Shown: piece after piece, positions 10,212 through 18,368 of the stretch
Numbering within the stretch: the first letter of the stretch is position 1
Layout of the letters: each line of letters opens with the position of its first letter
Origin: Gammaproteobacteria bacterium
GTDB lineage: Bacteria > Pseudomonadota > Gammaproteobacteria > J044
Direction: 5' to 3'
Assembly (NCBI GenBank): GCA_026995955.1
Contig: JALWNJ010000176.1
Coordinates: forward strand, 1 to 18,397
DNA: 18,397 nt
Notes under the pieces: generated by a model
Seen by the model: the letters and a program-made list of their open reading frames with translations, nothing else
Databases searched by the model: none
Told to the model about the DNA's origin: nothing
Translations under genes and position numbers: made by a program

Positions 10212-10296
10212 TGGTGCGAAAGGAGAGACTCGAACTCTCACGGGTTGCCCCACAGGAACCTAAATCCTGCGCGTCTACCAGTTCCGCCACTTTCGC
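10212..10296 (-). tRNA. tRNA-Leu (UAG)
   Basis: The 85-nt class II tRNA starts GCGAAAG and is closed by CTTTCGC. It has the typical leucine D arm, anticodon TAG in the loop TTTAGGT, a long variable arm (TGGGGCAACCCG region), the T loop TTCGAGT and an encoded ACCA end. It reads CUN codons. Its own TATAAT promoter lies just upstream, and tig follows 46 nt downstream. Confidence 0.98.
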
Positions 10297-10303
10297 ACGC
10301 GAT

Positions 10304-10324
10304 CACGGCGCCGCGGGCGCCGTG
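10304..10324 (-). other. 9-bp leader hairpin directly before tRNA-Leu
   Basis: CACGGCGCC and GGCGCCGTG form a perfect 9-bp stem with a 3-base loop, ending 7 nt before the tRNA 5' end and starting shortly after the predicted transcription start. It has no U-tract, so it is not a standard terminator. It would lie in the precursor that RNase P trims. Confidence 0.65.
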
Positions 10325-10338
10325 GCACCAAACCGTGA

Positions 10339-10367
10339 ATTATACCCGGAACCGGCAGGATTGGCAG
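10339..10367 (-). promoter_or_regulatory. Sigma-70 promoter of tRNA-Leu (and probably tig-clpP)
   Basis: On the minus strand, a consensus -10 TATAAT (10339-10344) is 17 bp from a 4/6 -35 CTGCCA (10362-10367). It starts 31 nt after the GGDEF-EAL stop codon. With no terminator after tRNA-Leu, it is the best visible promoter for tig. Confidence 0.75.
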
Positions 10368-10397
10368 AAAACGCGCCCCGACCGGGGAAATGACCGC

Positions 10398-12644
10398 TCA
10401 GGCCGTACCGCTGCGGGCGCCGCCCGGTAGCGCCTGCGGCGGGGCGGGACGCCCGATGTGAAACCCCTGAACGAATTCGAAGCCCAGGCGACGCACGCGC
10501 TCCAGCATCTCTTCGTTCTCGATGCCCTCGGCCACGATCGGATAGCCGGCGGCCCGGATCAGCTGAACCAGTCCCTCGATGACCTGCGCCTGACGGTTGC
10601 GCTCGGCAAGACCGCGGACCAGGGTGATGTCGAACTTGACCACATCCACCGGCATGGAGGCCAGATAGCGCAACGACGAATAGCCACTGCCGAAATCGTC
10701 CAGCGCCACCTTGAAGCCGGCGGCGCGCAGCCGGTCCAGGCTGCGGCTGGCCTCGTAGATCTGACGGATGAGGCTGGTCTCGGTCACCTCCAGCACGATG
10801 CGGTAGCGCTCCAGCAATCCGGCCATCGGCTCCAGCCAGTCGAACAGGGCCGGTTCCGTGACGCTGGGCCCCGAAACATTGATCGACACCCCCGTCCCTT
10901 CGGGGATCAGCCCCTGCTCCAGATCGGCGCGTACCTGGCGGAACACCGCCCGGTCCAGATCCTGCTCCAGCCGCCGGCTCTCGACGATCTGGAAGATCTC
11001 TGCCGGGTTGATGACGCCATGCTCGCCGTGTATGCGTACCAGCGCCTCGTAGTACACCACCCGCCCTTCCCTGAACGAGTGGATCGGCTGGTAGTACATC
11101 ACCAGATTGCGCCCCGTCTCGATGGCCTCGGTGACGGTGGCAATGGTCTGGCTGGAGAACACCGAGCCGGCCTCGCTCTTCATGTCCTCGCTGAACAGCG
11201 CGATGTGGTGGAAACCGGGTCGCTTGGCGTGATACATGGCCAGATCGGCCTCCCAGTACATGTTGCGCAGCTGCTCGGCATGCTCGGCGATGGCCGAGGC
11301 AATGCCGATGCTGAGCCGGACCGGCTCCTCGATGCCCAGGCGCGAGAAATCGTAGCCGCGTACCGCGTCCATGATCCGCTCCGCCAGCCGCCGTGCCGCC
11401 TCGGCATCGGCATCGAGCAGGATCAGCACGAACTCGTCGCCCCCGACCCGATAGAGGTTGTCGCCGTTGCGCAGGTTGGACTGGATGATGCCGGCAATGG
11501 TCTGCAGCACCAGATCGCCGACCTGATGGCCATAGGTGTCGTTGATGGCCTTGAAATGATTGCAGTCGAACAGCACCAGGGACACCGGCATGCGGCTGCC
11601 GGGCACGGTGTCGAGCAGCGCATTCCAGTGTTCGTCGAAGGCGCGGCGGTTGTAGCTGCCGGTCAGGCCGTCGTGATAGGCCAGTTCCCACAGCTCCTGG
11701 TTCTTGCGATCGAGATGGCGGTGCACCTGGCTCAGCCGCGACTGGTAGGCATTGAGGGCCTCGCGGATCTCGTCCAGCTCCGCCAGGGGAAGGGACTCGT
11801 CGAGCACCGTGCCGGCGGAAGGGTCGTCCTCCAGCCCGCGTACCGCCTGCAACAGGCGCTGCAGCGGCTGGCGCAGCAGACGCAGCGCCGCGGCATAGAA
11901 CACCAGCGCCAACAGCAGCACCGCCAACACCACCATCATCATGGTACGGGTCATGCTCTGCTTGAGCAGCCCCAGCTCCGGCGACGGCGGCACGCGGAAG
12001 TGGAAGCGCATCGGCAGCTCGGACAGGGACAGGGGCCGGGGCAAGGCGCCCAGTGCCAGGGAGTCGGCCAACAGATAGCGGTAGTGGTGCTGGCGCAGCC
12101 GCTTGAGCAGATCCAGCTTCATGGCGACGAAACCGAGAATGCCTTTCCCTGCCCCCGCCACCGGCGCCACGAACCACACCAGTCCATCCGGATGCAGGCG
12201 CAAATAGGGCTCCGTGCCCAGCATCTCCGACCGCAGGCGATGGGGCAGACGGCTGTCGCTGAGGGTGGCCAGCATGCGACCCCGGGCATCGTAGACCTCG
12301 ACCCCGACCAGATCCTCCGGCAGCTTGCCGTACTCCCGCAGGCGATGACCGCGCCAGTAGGGGTAGTACACCGGGTTCTCGATCTGCTGGCGGACCTCGT
12401 CCCACCCGGTCAGGGCCTCCATGGAACGGCGCCATTCCTGTTCGATGGAGTGGATCACCGTGGCCAGTTCGCGCCGGGCCAGCCGGTCGGCGACCTCGGC
12501 CAGCTGGCGGTCGAAGCTGCGCACCGAAAACAGACCGATGCCGGCCACCACCAGAAAGCTCGCCACGACCAGGGCAAGGAAGGCCAGTGAATAGAAGGTC
12601 AGGCCCGGCTGACGATGTCGTCCTTCCCTCGACACCCCGATCAC
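10398..12644 (-). CDS. Membrane GGDEF-EAL cyclic-di-GMP enzyme with periplasmic sensor region
   Basis: Predicted to make and/or degrade cyclic-di-GMP at the inner membrane. From the GTG at 12644 the product is 748 aa. A first transmembrane helix at about 16-42, a periplasmic region to about 232 (possibly CHASE4-like, with GWDEV and a Tyr-Trp-rich patch) and a second helix at about 233-256 lead to a HAMP-like linker. The GGDEF domain has intact GGDEF at 401-405 and a product-inhibition site R392-x-x-D395. The EAL domain has EAL at 533-535, N589, E619, DDFG at 649-652, K670 and E706, so both active sites look complete. The start overlaps the upstream hydrolase stop by 4 nt (GTGA) with GGGAGG before it; a GTG at 12635 is an alternative. 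The net activity and signal cannot be read from sequence. Confidence 0.93.
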   Translation of the reverse strand: MIGVSREGRHRQPGLTFYSLAFLALVVASFLVVAGIGLFSVRSFDRQLAEVADRLARRELATVIHSIEQEWRRSMEALTGWDEVRQQIENPVYYPYWRGHRLREYGKLPEDLVGVEVYDARGRMLATLSDSRLPHRLRSEMLGTEPYLRLHPDGLVWFVAPVAGAGKGILGFVAMKLDLLKRLRQHHYRYLLADSLALGALPRPLSLSELPMRFHFRVPPSPELGLLKQSMTRTMMMVVLAVLLLALVFYAAALRLLRQPLQRLLQAVRGLEDDPSAGTVLDESLPLAELDEIREALNAYQSRLSQVHRHLDRKNQELWELAYHDGLTGSYNRRAFDEHWNALLDTVPGSRMPVSLVLFDCNHFKAINDTYGHQVGDLVLQTIAGIIQSNLRNGDNLYRVGGDEFVLILLDADAEAARRLAERIMDAVRGYDFSRLGIEEPVRLSIGIASAIAEHAEQLRNMYWEADLAMYHAKRPGFHHIALFSEDMKSEAGSVFSSQTIATVTEAIETGRNLVMYYQPIHSFREGRVVYYEALVRIHGEHGVINPAEIFQIVESRRLEQDLDRAVFRQVRADLEQGLIPEGTGVSINVSGPSVTEPALFDWLEPMAGLLERYRIVLEVTETSLIRQIYEASRSLDRLRAAGFKVALDDFGSGYSSLRYLASMPVDVVKFDITLVRGLAERNRQAQVIEGLVQLIRAAGYPIVAEGIENEEMLERVRRLGFEFVQGFHIGRPAPPQALPGGARSGTA

Positions 12645-13498
12645 GCCCCTCCCAGAAGGTCCATGACCTCGTCCAGCAGATCGAACTCGTACTGGGTATC
12701 GAAGAAGTGTCCGGCCTCCTCGACCACCCGCAATTCGGCCGGCGAGGCCTTCAGCCGGGCGCGCCACTGCGGGGTGACGCGATCATCGGCACCCCCAAGG
12801 ATCACGCTCACCGGCCACGGCGCGTCGGCCAGGGCCTGCAGCGTGCGTTTCGCATCCCAGGCACGGTAGCTGGCAAAGGCCTCCGGGGTGGAGGGATAGC
12901 GCTTGCAGAACGCGATGCGGTATTCGCGCAGCCGGCCACCGGCGGACGGGACCGGTTTCCCTTCCACACTGGCCTCTTCCGGCCTGAAGGAGAGCAGGCT
13001 GACGAGGATCATGCGGCTTACCGGAAGTTCCGGATGCCGTTGGGACAGCGCCAGCATGGTACTGCTGCCGGCACTGTGGCCGATCACGGTCACCGGCTTT
13101 CCGGTACGCCGCTGCAGCCATTTCACCCAGTAGGCCACCTCCTCGGCATCCTGCTCCATGCTGTGCAGATGCACGGCCTCGCAGGGCAGGCTCTTGCGGC
13201 GCGTATCCACGCCGAGCGTAAGCGTGGGCAACAGGACGGGATAGCCTTCCTCGGCCAGCGATTCGCCAAGCCGGGCCACGGTGGGGAACTCCCGCGTCTG
13301 CAGGAAGCCATGCAGGATCAGAACCGGCGGCTTGTCCTCGTGCCCGGGGTGCCAGGTCGCAAGAGCAACGCGTCCGTTGGGCATTTTTTCCCGGACAAGA
13401 TCCGGCTGGTCGGCAAGCGCCGTCAGGGGCAGCAGGAGCAGGAGGAAGACGAAGCACCCCCGCACCGCACGCGCACACCGAGCTTGAACTTGATCCAT
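12641..13498 (-). CDS. Secreted alpha/beta hydrolase
   Basis: Predicted serine hydrolase of unknown substrate. The product is 285 aa with an N-terminal signal peptide: basic residues, a leucine-rich core at about 15-27 and a likely cleavage after ALA near residue 29. Family motifs are the oxyanion-hole HGF at 63-65, nucleophile elbow GHSAG at 140-144 with S142, acid D239 in the GADDRVTP turn, and H263 in EEAGHFF. The triad order and spacing are normal for the fold. The gene has a plausible promoter at 13546-13574 and overlaps the GGDEF-EAL gene by 4 nt, so the two form an operon between tRNA-His and tRNA-Leu. The pairing could mean a periplasmic activity linked to c-di-GMP signalling, but that is inference. 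I do not recognise a named gene. Confidence 0.9.
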   Translation of the reverse strand: MDQVQARCARAVRGCFVFLLLLLPLTALADQPDLVREKMPNGRVALATWHPGHEDKPPVLILHGFLQTREFPTVARLGESLAEEGYPVLLPTLTLGVDTRRKSLPCEAVHLHSMEQDAEEVAYWVKWLQRRTGKPVTVIGHSAGSSTMLALSQRHPELPVSRMILVSLLSFRPEEASVEGKPVPSAGGRLREYRIAFCKRYPSTPEAFASYRAWDAKRTLQALADAPWPVSVILGGADDRVTPQWRARLKASPAELRVVEEAGHFFDTQYEFDLLDEVMDLLGGA

Positions 13499-13545
13499 GG
13501 GCAGAGTCCCTTTGCTGAAGGCGGGCCAGCTGCGGCCCTTTCCTG

Positions 13546-13574
13546 ACTATAGCAGCCCATCTCGTGACTGCGAA
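13546..13574 (-). promoter_or_regulatory. Sigma-70 promoter of the hydrolase / GGDEF-EAL operon
   Basis: On the minus strand, -10 TATAGT (13546-13551) and -35 TTCGCA (13569-13574, 4/6) have 17-bp spacing. It lies immediately after the tRNA-His terminator, so this operon is insulated from the tRNA unit. Confidence 0.65.
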
Positions 13575-13590
13575 GCAGGAGGCCCCATGA

Positions 13591-13623
13591 AGAAAAAGGG
13601 GCATCCCCTTCGGGGACGCCCCT
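13591..13623 (-). terminator. Intrinsic terminator of the tRNA-Pro-Arg-His unit
   Basis: On the minus strand, AGGGGCGTCCCC and GGGGATGCCCCT form a 12-bp stem with loop GAA, followed by TTTTCTTC. The one non-Watson-Crick position becomes G-U in minus-strand RNA (A-C in plus-strand RNA), which supports minus-strand use. Confidence 0.88.
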
Positions 13624-13666
13624 CGTTCCGAGGCGGGACGCGAATCCTGCGTCCGTCGCCGTGAGA

Positions 13667-13743
13667 TGGGGTGGATGATGGGACTTGAACCCACGACCAC
13701 AGGAGCCACAATCCTGGGCTCTACCAACTGAGCTACATCCACC
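13667..13743 (-). tRNA. tRNA-His (GUG)
   Basis: The 77-nt gene includes the encoded extra G at position -1 that marks histidine tRNA, pairing with discriminator C73. The D arm is TAGCTCAGTTGGTAGAGC, the anticodon is GTG and CCA is encoded. It is the last gene of the Pro-Arg-His unit, about 45 nt before its terminator. Confidence 0.98.
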
Positions 13744-13810
13744 ATAAACCTTGCACCGACCGGCAGGCCGGAACCACGCAGGTCCCGCATGCGCTGCGGG
13801 CCGCGGGAAA

Positions 13811-13887
<77 letters not shown>

Positions 13888-13912
13888 AGAAACTCCCGAT
13901 CCCGCCGTAAAC

Positions 13913-13989
13913 TGGTCGGGGTAGAGAGATTCGAACTCCCGACATCCTGCTCCCAAAGCAGGCGCGCTACCAGACTGCGCTATACCCCG
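13913..13989 (-). tRNA. tRNA-Pro (UGG)
   Basis: The 77-nt cloverleaf starts CGGGGTA, with the C1 typical of bacterial proline tRNA. The anticodon is TGG in the loop TTTGGGA, the T loop is TTCGAAT and CCA is encoded. It is the first gene of the tRNA unit, about 30 nt after the -10 element. Confidence 0.98.
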
Positions 13990-14018
13990 ACGGGGACCAC
14001 ATGCGTGGTGAGCCGCGC

Positions 14019-14047
14019 ATGATACGGCTGACGCGCGATGGCGTCAA
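14019..14047 (-). promoter_or_regulatory. Sigma-70 promoter of the tRNA-Pro-Arg-His unit
   Basis: On the minus strand, -35 TTGACG (14042-14047) and -10 TATCAT (14019-14024) are exactly 17 bp apart. The -10 is followed by a GC-only discriminator (GCGCGGC), the form seen at stringently controlled stable-RNA promoters. Confidence 0.88.
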
Positions 14048-14103
14048 TGGCCGACGGCCCAATGGAAAATATAGCGCGTGCGGGTGCCTGCGACCAGTCC
14101 CTT

Positions 14104-15141
14104 TCAGCCCCGGAAGCCGCAGGTGACGCGATTGCGGCCCTTGTTCTTGGATTCGTACAGGGCCTTGTCGGCGCGCTCGATGAGATCGTCTGGCGAATCG
14201 CCGGGGCGGTTGCACTCGACGCCGATGGAGACGGTGATGTTGCGGATGGGCTCGCCGGTGTCGGTGCGCTTGAGCGCGCTCTTCTCGATGGTCTGGCGGA
14301 TGCTCTCGGCCAGCCGGTAGGCACCCTGGGGCGGGGTCTCCTCCAGCACCACGCCGAACTCGTCGCCGCCGAAGCGGGCCACCACATCGCGCCCCTTGAC
14401 CGAGCGGCGCAGGGTCTCGGCGACGAAGCGCAGGATCTTGTCGCCGATGAGGTGCCCGTACTCGTCGTTGATGCTCTTGAAGTTGTCGATGTCCACCATC
14501 ATCAGGCAGACGGTCGCCATGTCGCCGGGGGCGTGTTCCAGGGCCCGCGCCAGCGCCTCGTCGAAGGTCTTGCGGTTGCCCAGCCCGGTCAGGGCGTCGA
14601 GCGTGGCCTGCAGCCTGAGGTCGGCCAGCTCGGCACGCAGGGCACTGATCTCGCGCGAGGTGGAGTCCAGCTTCTGGCCGAACTCACGGTTGGATTCGAC
14701 CATCTGCTTCGCCTCCACCAGCATCTCGCTGACCAGCGACTTGAGCTTCCGCGTCGCATTGTCCCCGTCGAGATGCGCCAGGCTGTTGGCGTAGGCGCCG
14801 AGCGAACCGCTGAAATGGGAGACATCGCCGCCCGCCTCGGAGATCATCTGGATGATGCGCCCCAGCATCTCGCGGATCTCCTCGCCGATCTGCTCGACAC
14901 GGTCGGTATTGGCGAACACCACCTGCTGCTCGAACAGCTCCTTGGCGCGCTCGGCGGAGAGCGCGGCGCCCTGCTCGGCGACCGGCTCCAGCGCCTCTTT
15001 CAGGCGCGGATTGCGGCCCAGGTAGTACTCGTAGAACAACGCGTAGTTGACGGGATTGACCGGTAATCCCAGACGGGAAAGCGTCGGGAGCACCATGCGG
15101 GTGATCTCGGCGGATCGTTCCAGGGATTCGGTGTATTCCAT
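14104..15141 (-). CDS. Cytoplasmic diguanylate cyclase (GGDEF domain)
   Basis: Predicted to make cyclic-di-GMP from two GTP. The product is 345 aa with no transmembrane segment. The N-terminal part (about 1-175) is helical and contains the PVNYALFYEYYLG stretch common in a group of GGDEF proteins, ending in a likely coiled coil. The catalytic domain begins with DALTGLGNR at 182-190, has DIDNFKSIND near 217-226 and an intact GGDEF at 258-262. The usual RxxD inhibition site reads K249-G-R-D252, so the arginine is replaced by lysine and feedback control may be weakened. It follows the copper operon on the same strand with a 121-nt gap holding a possible -10 element. The ATG at 15141 lacks a strong ribosome-binding site. 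The input signal is unknown. Confidence 0.93.
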   Translation of the reverse strand: MEYTESLERSAEITRMVLPTLSRLGLPVNPVNYALFYEYYLGRNPRLKEALEPVAEQGAALSAERAKELFEQQVVFANTDRVEQIGEEIREMLGRIIQMISEAGGDVSHFSGSLGAYANSLAHLDGDNATRKLKSLVSEMLVEAKQMVESNREFGQKLDSTSREISALRAELADLRLQATLDALTGLGNRKTFDEALARALEHAPGDMATVCLMMVDIDNFKSINDEYGHLIGDKILRFVAETLRRSVKGRDVVARFGGDEFGVVLEETPPQGAYRLAESIRQTIEKSALKRTDTGEPIRNITVSIGVECNRPGDSPDDLIERADKALYESKNKGRNRVTCGFRG

Positions 15142-15209
15142 GTGACCCGGCTGTTCTGCTCGTTCGGTGGCCTCCGGGTGACGACTGCCTTCACCCGCCG
15201 CTGGTTTTC

Positions 15210-15215
15210 ACTATA
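15210..15215 (-). promoter_or_regulatory. Possible -10 element upstream of the diguanylate cyclase gene
   Basis: On the minus strand, TATAGT occurs 69 nt before the start codon. The best -35 candidate at suitable spacing matches only about half the consensus, so this is tentative. It would allow expression independent of the copper operon. Confidence 0.35.
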
Positions 15216-15262
15216 GCGCAGACCCACCCTGTACGAAAGTCGGATCGGTCACGAAAACCGTC

Positions 15263-15478
15263 TCAATCCTCGTGCAGGCCGCGCACTTCGTAACCCTCCT
15301 CCCGCACTGCGTTGGCGAGGGCCTGCGCATCCAGCCCCGTGCCCTCGACGCGGGCCTGGCCGGGCTCGAGGGTGACCTCGACCCGTTCCACGCCGGGCAC
15401 GGCCTTCAGCGCCCGTTCCACGGCGGCTGTGCAGTGACCGCAGCTCATGCCCTCGATGTCGATGACGATCCAGCTCAT
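15263..15478 (-). CDS. copZ: Copper chaperone CopZ-like heavy-metal-associated protein
   Basis: Small cytoplasmic protein that binds Cu(I) and probably exchanges it with the N-terminal domains of CopA. The product is 71 aa, a single HMA ferredoxin-like domain. The metal loop GMSCGHC at residues 10-16 (C13 and C16, with His between) is the CopZ-type signature, and the C-terminal half carries the usual [12 protein letters not shown] helix-strand. Its ATG overlaps the copA stop by 4 nt (ATGA), so it is translated together with the pump. No terminator is visible after it. Confidence 0.93.
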   Translation of the reverse strand: MSWIVIDIEGMSCGHCTAAVERALKAVPGVERVEVTLEPGQARVEGTGLDAQALANAVREEGYEVRGLHED

Positions 15479-17964
15479 GGTTCGTTTCCTCCTGTCGTTA
15501 TGGGTGAATCGGTCGGCGGCTGCCAGGCCGGCATCCGGCGCAGGCGCATGCTGTTGAACACCACGAACAGGCTCGACAGCCCCATCGCCGCACCGGCCAG
15601 CATGGGATTGAGCAGCACGCCCCAGAACGGATACAGCACCCCGGCGGCCACCGGGATGAGCACGATGTTGTAGACGAAGGCCCAGAACAGGTTGCCGCGG
15701 ATGGTGGCCAGGGTGCGCCGCGAAATCTCCAGGGCCGTGACCAGCCGATCCAGATGTCCGCCCATGAGGATCAGGTCGCCCGCCTCCACGGCGATGTCGG
15801 TGCCGCTGCCCATGGCGATGCCTACATCGGCCTCGGCCAGTGCCGGCGCGTCGTTGATGCCGTCGCCAACGAAGGCCACGGCGCCGTCCCCTTCGGCCGA
15901 TTCGCGCACCACGCGCGCCTTGTCGGCAGGCAGTACCTCGGCGTGGACCTCGTCGATGCCGAGCTCGCGCGCCACCGCCCGTGCCGTGCGTTCCTGGTCA
16001 CCACTGATCATCGCCACCCGCAGGCCGCGGCGATGCAGCTCCGCGATGACCGCCCGGCTCTCGGGACGCGGGGGATCGGCAATGCCCAGCAGGGCCATGG
16101 GGCGCCCGTCCACGGCCATGAACACCACCGTCTGCCCTGCCTCGGCCAGACGCTCCGCCTGCGGCCAGGCAGTCTCGTCGATCCCGACACGCCGCATCAG
16201 ACGACGATTGCCCAGCCACAGCTCCTGATCCTCGACGCGGGCATGGATGCCCTCCCCGGGCAGGGCCTCGAAATCGGACACCGGCGGCAGCTCGAGGCCG
16301 GCCTCAGCAGCCGCTTCGACGATGGCCCGCGCCAGCGGGTGCTCGCTGGCCTGCTCGGCGGCGGCCGCCAGCCGCAGGGCCGCGTCGCGATCCTCGGCCT
16401 CCACCCGTACCAGCATCGGCCGGCCCTCGGTGAGGGTGCCGGTCTTGTCGAACAGGACACGGCGCACGCCGGCCAGCCGCTCCAGCGCCTCGCCGCGGCG
16501 GATCAGCACGCCCAGCTCGGCGGCACGACCGGTGCCCACCATGATGGCCGCCGGCGTGGCCAGCCCCATGGCGCAGGGACAGGCGATCACCAGCACCGCG
16601 ACCATCGTCACCAGCGCATGGGTCAGGCGCGGCTCGGGGCCGACCCACATCCAGACGACAAAGGTGAGCGCGGCAACGGCCAGTACCACGGGCGTGAACA
16701 CGGCCACCACCCGATCGGCCAGCCGCTGGATGGGCAGCTTGCCGGCCTGGGCCTGCTCCACCATGCGGATGATCTGCGCCAGCAGGGTGTCGCGGCCGGC
16801 ATGACGGACCTCGATCACGAGCTGCCCGTTGCCGTTCAGGGTACCGGCGGCCACCTCGTCGCCGGGGCCGCGATGGACCGGGATCGGCTCGCCGGTGAGC
16901 ATGGATTCGTCGACATGGCTGTCGCCTTCCAGCACCACGCCATCCACCGGGATGCGCGACCCCGGGCGCACCCGCACCCGGTCGCCGGGCCGGACCCGGG
17001 ACAGGGGCTGCTCGACGAAGGCACCGTCACGCCAGACCTCCGCGCTGTCGGCCTGCAGCCCCATCAGGCGCCGGATGGCGTCGCTCGCGCGCCCCTTGGC
17101 GCGCTCCTCCAGATACTTGCCATAGAGGATGACGGTGATGACCACCGCGGCCGATTCGAAGAAAACATGACGCGCGGCCTGCGGGAACCAGTCGGGCGCC
17201 AGCAGCACCGCCGTACTGTAGAGCCAGGCGGCGCCCGTGCCGGTCATGACCAGCGAGTTCATGTCCGGGGCCAGGTGCTTCCAGGCGATCCACCCCGGGC
17301 GGAAGAAGCGCCACCCCGGCCCCAGGATCACCGCCGTGGTGAGCACGAACTGCAGCCAGGCCCAGGCGCGCGGAAAGGGCTCATGCGCCGCCAGCCAGTC
17401 GCCCAGCGGGGCAATCCACTCGCCGCCCATGGACAGCACAAGCACCGGCAGGCTGAGCAGGGTGGCGATCCACAGATCGCGGCGCATGCGCGCCAGGTTG
17501 GCGGCCTGCTCGTCCCCTGCCCCGGCTTGGGCGTCGATGGGCCAGGCGCGATAGCCGGCCTCCTCCACCGCCCGCACCAGATCGTCCACCTCGACGCTGC
17601 CCGCCAGGTAGCGCACCCAGGCCCGCTCGGTGGCCAGATTGACGCTGGCCTCGAGCACGCCGGGCAGGCGTGCCAGGGCGCGCTCCACCCGCCGCACGCA
17701 GGCGGCGCAGGTCATGCCGCCGATGCCCAGTTCCACCTCCGCGGTGCGCGGCTGGTAGCCCAGCGATTCGATGGTCTGCACCACCTCGCCGGGACTGACC
17801 CGCTCCGGGTCGAAGGCCAGCTCGGCGCGTTCGGTGGCCAGGTTGACGCTGGCCCGATCCACCCCTTCGAGGCGATTCAGGCCGCGTTCGATGCGCGCCG
17901 AGCAGGCGGCACAGCTCATGCCGTCGATGCCGACCTCCAGCTTGCAGCGTTCGGCTTCGCTCAT
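15475..17964 (-). CDS. copA: Cu(I)-exporting P-type ATPase CopA
   Basis: P1B-1 ATPase that pumps Cu(I), and possibly Ag(I), out of the cytoplasm. From the ATG at 17964 the product is 829 aa. Two N-terminal HMA domains carry GMSCAAC (C18, C21) and GMTCAAC (C86, C89). The actuator domain has TGEP at 357-360, the membrane metal site is CPC at 462-464 and the phosphorylation motif is DKTGT at 506-510 (D506). SEHPLA lies at 540-545 and GDGINDAP in the hinge. The later helices contain the YN of FVYNIV and the MxxSS of AMGLSS, which define the Cu(I)-specific subgroup. A longer upstream frame exists, but this ATG overlaps the regulator stop by 4 nt and follows GGGAGAGG. It is the middle gene of the regulator-copA-copZ operon. 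Confidence 0.96.
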   Translation of the reverse strand: MSEAERCKLEVGIDGMSCAACSARIERGLNRLEGVDRASVNLATERAELAFDPERVSPGEVVQTIESLGYQPRTAEVELGIGGMTCAACVRRVERALARLPGVLEASVNLATERAWVRYLAGSVEVDDLVRAVEEAGYRAWPIDAQAGAGDEQAANLARMRRDLWIATLLSLPVLVLSMGGEWIAPLGDWLAAHEPFPRAWAWLQFVLTTAVILGPGWRFFRPGWIAWKHLAPDMNSLVMTGTGAAWLYSTAVLLAPDWFPQAARHVFFESAAVVITVILYGKYLEERAKGRASDAIRRLMGLQADSAEVWRDGAFVEQPLSRVRPGDRVRVRPGSRIPVDGVVLEGDSHVDESMLTGEPIPVHRGPGDEVAAGTLNGNGQLVIEVRHAGRDTLLAQIIRMVEQAQAGKLPIQRLADRVVAVFTPVVLAVAALTFVVWMWVGPEPRLTHALVTMVAVLVIACPCAMGLATPAAIMVGTGRAAELGVLIRRGEALERLAGVRRVLFDKTGTLTEGRPMLVRVEAEDRDAALRLAAAAEQASEHPLARAIVEAAAEAGLELPPVSDFEALPGEGIHARVEDQELWLGNRRLMRRVGIDETAWPQAERLAEAGQTVVFMAVDGRPMALLGIADPPRPESRAVIAELHRRGLRVAMISGDQERTARAVARELGIDEVHAEVLPADKARVVRESAEGDGAVAFVGDGINDAPALAEADVGIAMGSGTDIAVEAGDLILMGGHLDRLVTALEISRRTLATIRGNLFWAFVYNIVLIPVAAGVLYPFWGVLLNPMLAGAAMGLSSLFVVFNSMRLRRMPAWQPPTDSPITTGGNEP

Positions 17965-18368
17965 GCCTCTCCCTCCCCCGCCAGGGACTCGAGAATCGGA
18001 CATTCGTGGCGCGGCCCATGCCCGGGGCAACGCTGGTGCAGCGTCCGCAGGGCCTCGCGCATGCGTTCCAGATCGGCGATGCGGCGCTCGATGTCGGCCA
18101 GTTTCTCGGCCGTCAGCGCCTTGACCTCGGCCATCGAGGCCTCCGGCTCCTCGCCCAGCGCCAGCAGTTCGCCGATCTCGCTCAGGGTGAAGCCCAGATC
18201 CTGGGCACGGCGGATGAAGCGCAGCCGGCGCCGCGCCTCCTCGCCATACAGCCGGTAGCCGGCCTCGCTGCGCGCCTCGGGACGCAGCAGGCCGAGGCGC
18301 TCGTAGTAGCGCAGCGTCTCGGCTGCGACGCCCTCGGCGCCAGCCAGCTTGCCGATGGTCTGGTACAT
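17961..18368 (-). CDS. cueR: MerR-family metal-responsive regulator (CueR-like)
   Basis: DNA-binding activator that probably senses Cu(I) and remodels a promoter with a long spacer. From the ATG at 18368 the product is 135 aa. The winged-helix domain is at about 1-70 ([38 protein letters not shown]), followed by a dimerisation coiled coil at about 80-110. The metal loop is C114-PGHGPRHE-C123. The position equivalent to CueR S77 and ZntR C79 is M79, so the divalent-metal cysteine is absent, as in monovalent-metal sensors. However, the loop has 8 residues between cysteines, as in MerR and ZntR, not 7 as in E. coli CueR. The gene is first in the operon, so its target promoter lies beyond the window edge. 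Family is certain; copper specificity is inferred mainly from copA and copZ. Confidence 0.88.
   Translation of the reverse strand: MYQTIGKLAGAEGVAAETLRYYERLGLLRPEARSEAGYRLYGEEARRRLRFIRRAQDLGFTLSEIGELLALGEEPEASMAEVKALTAEKLADIERRIADLERMREALRTLHQRCPGHGPRHECPILESLAGEGEA

Noticed and set aside
10458..12590. A 710-codon open frame on the plus strand antisense to the GGDEF-EAL gene
   Set aside because: Its translation is low-complexity, rich in His, Gln, Gly and Leu, with no family motif, while the minus strand encodes a full enzyme. It is a by-product of high GC content.
12783..13790. A 335-codon minus-strand frame overlapping the hydrolase in another frame
   Set aside because: It covers tRNA-His and a terminator and has no domain. 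The hydrolase frame has a signal peptide and complete catalytic triad.
15754..18258. An 834-codon open frame on the plus strand antisense to copA and the regulator
   Set aside because: It has no recognisable domain and has the His/Gly/Gln-rich composition typical of GC-rich shadows. copA on the other strand has every P-type ATPase motif.
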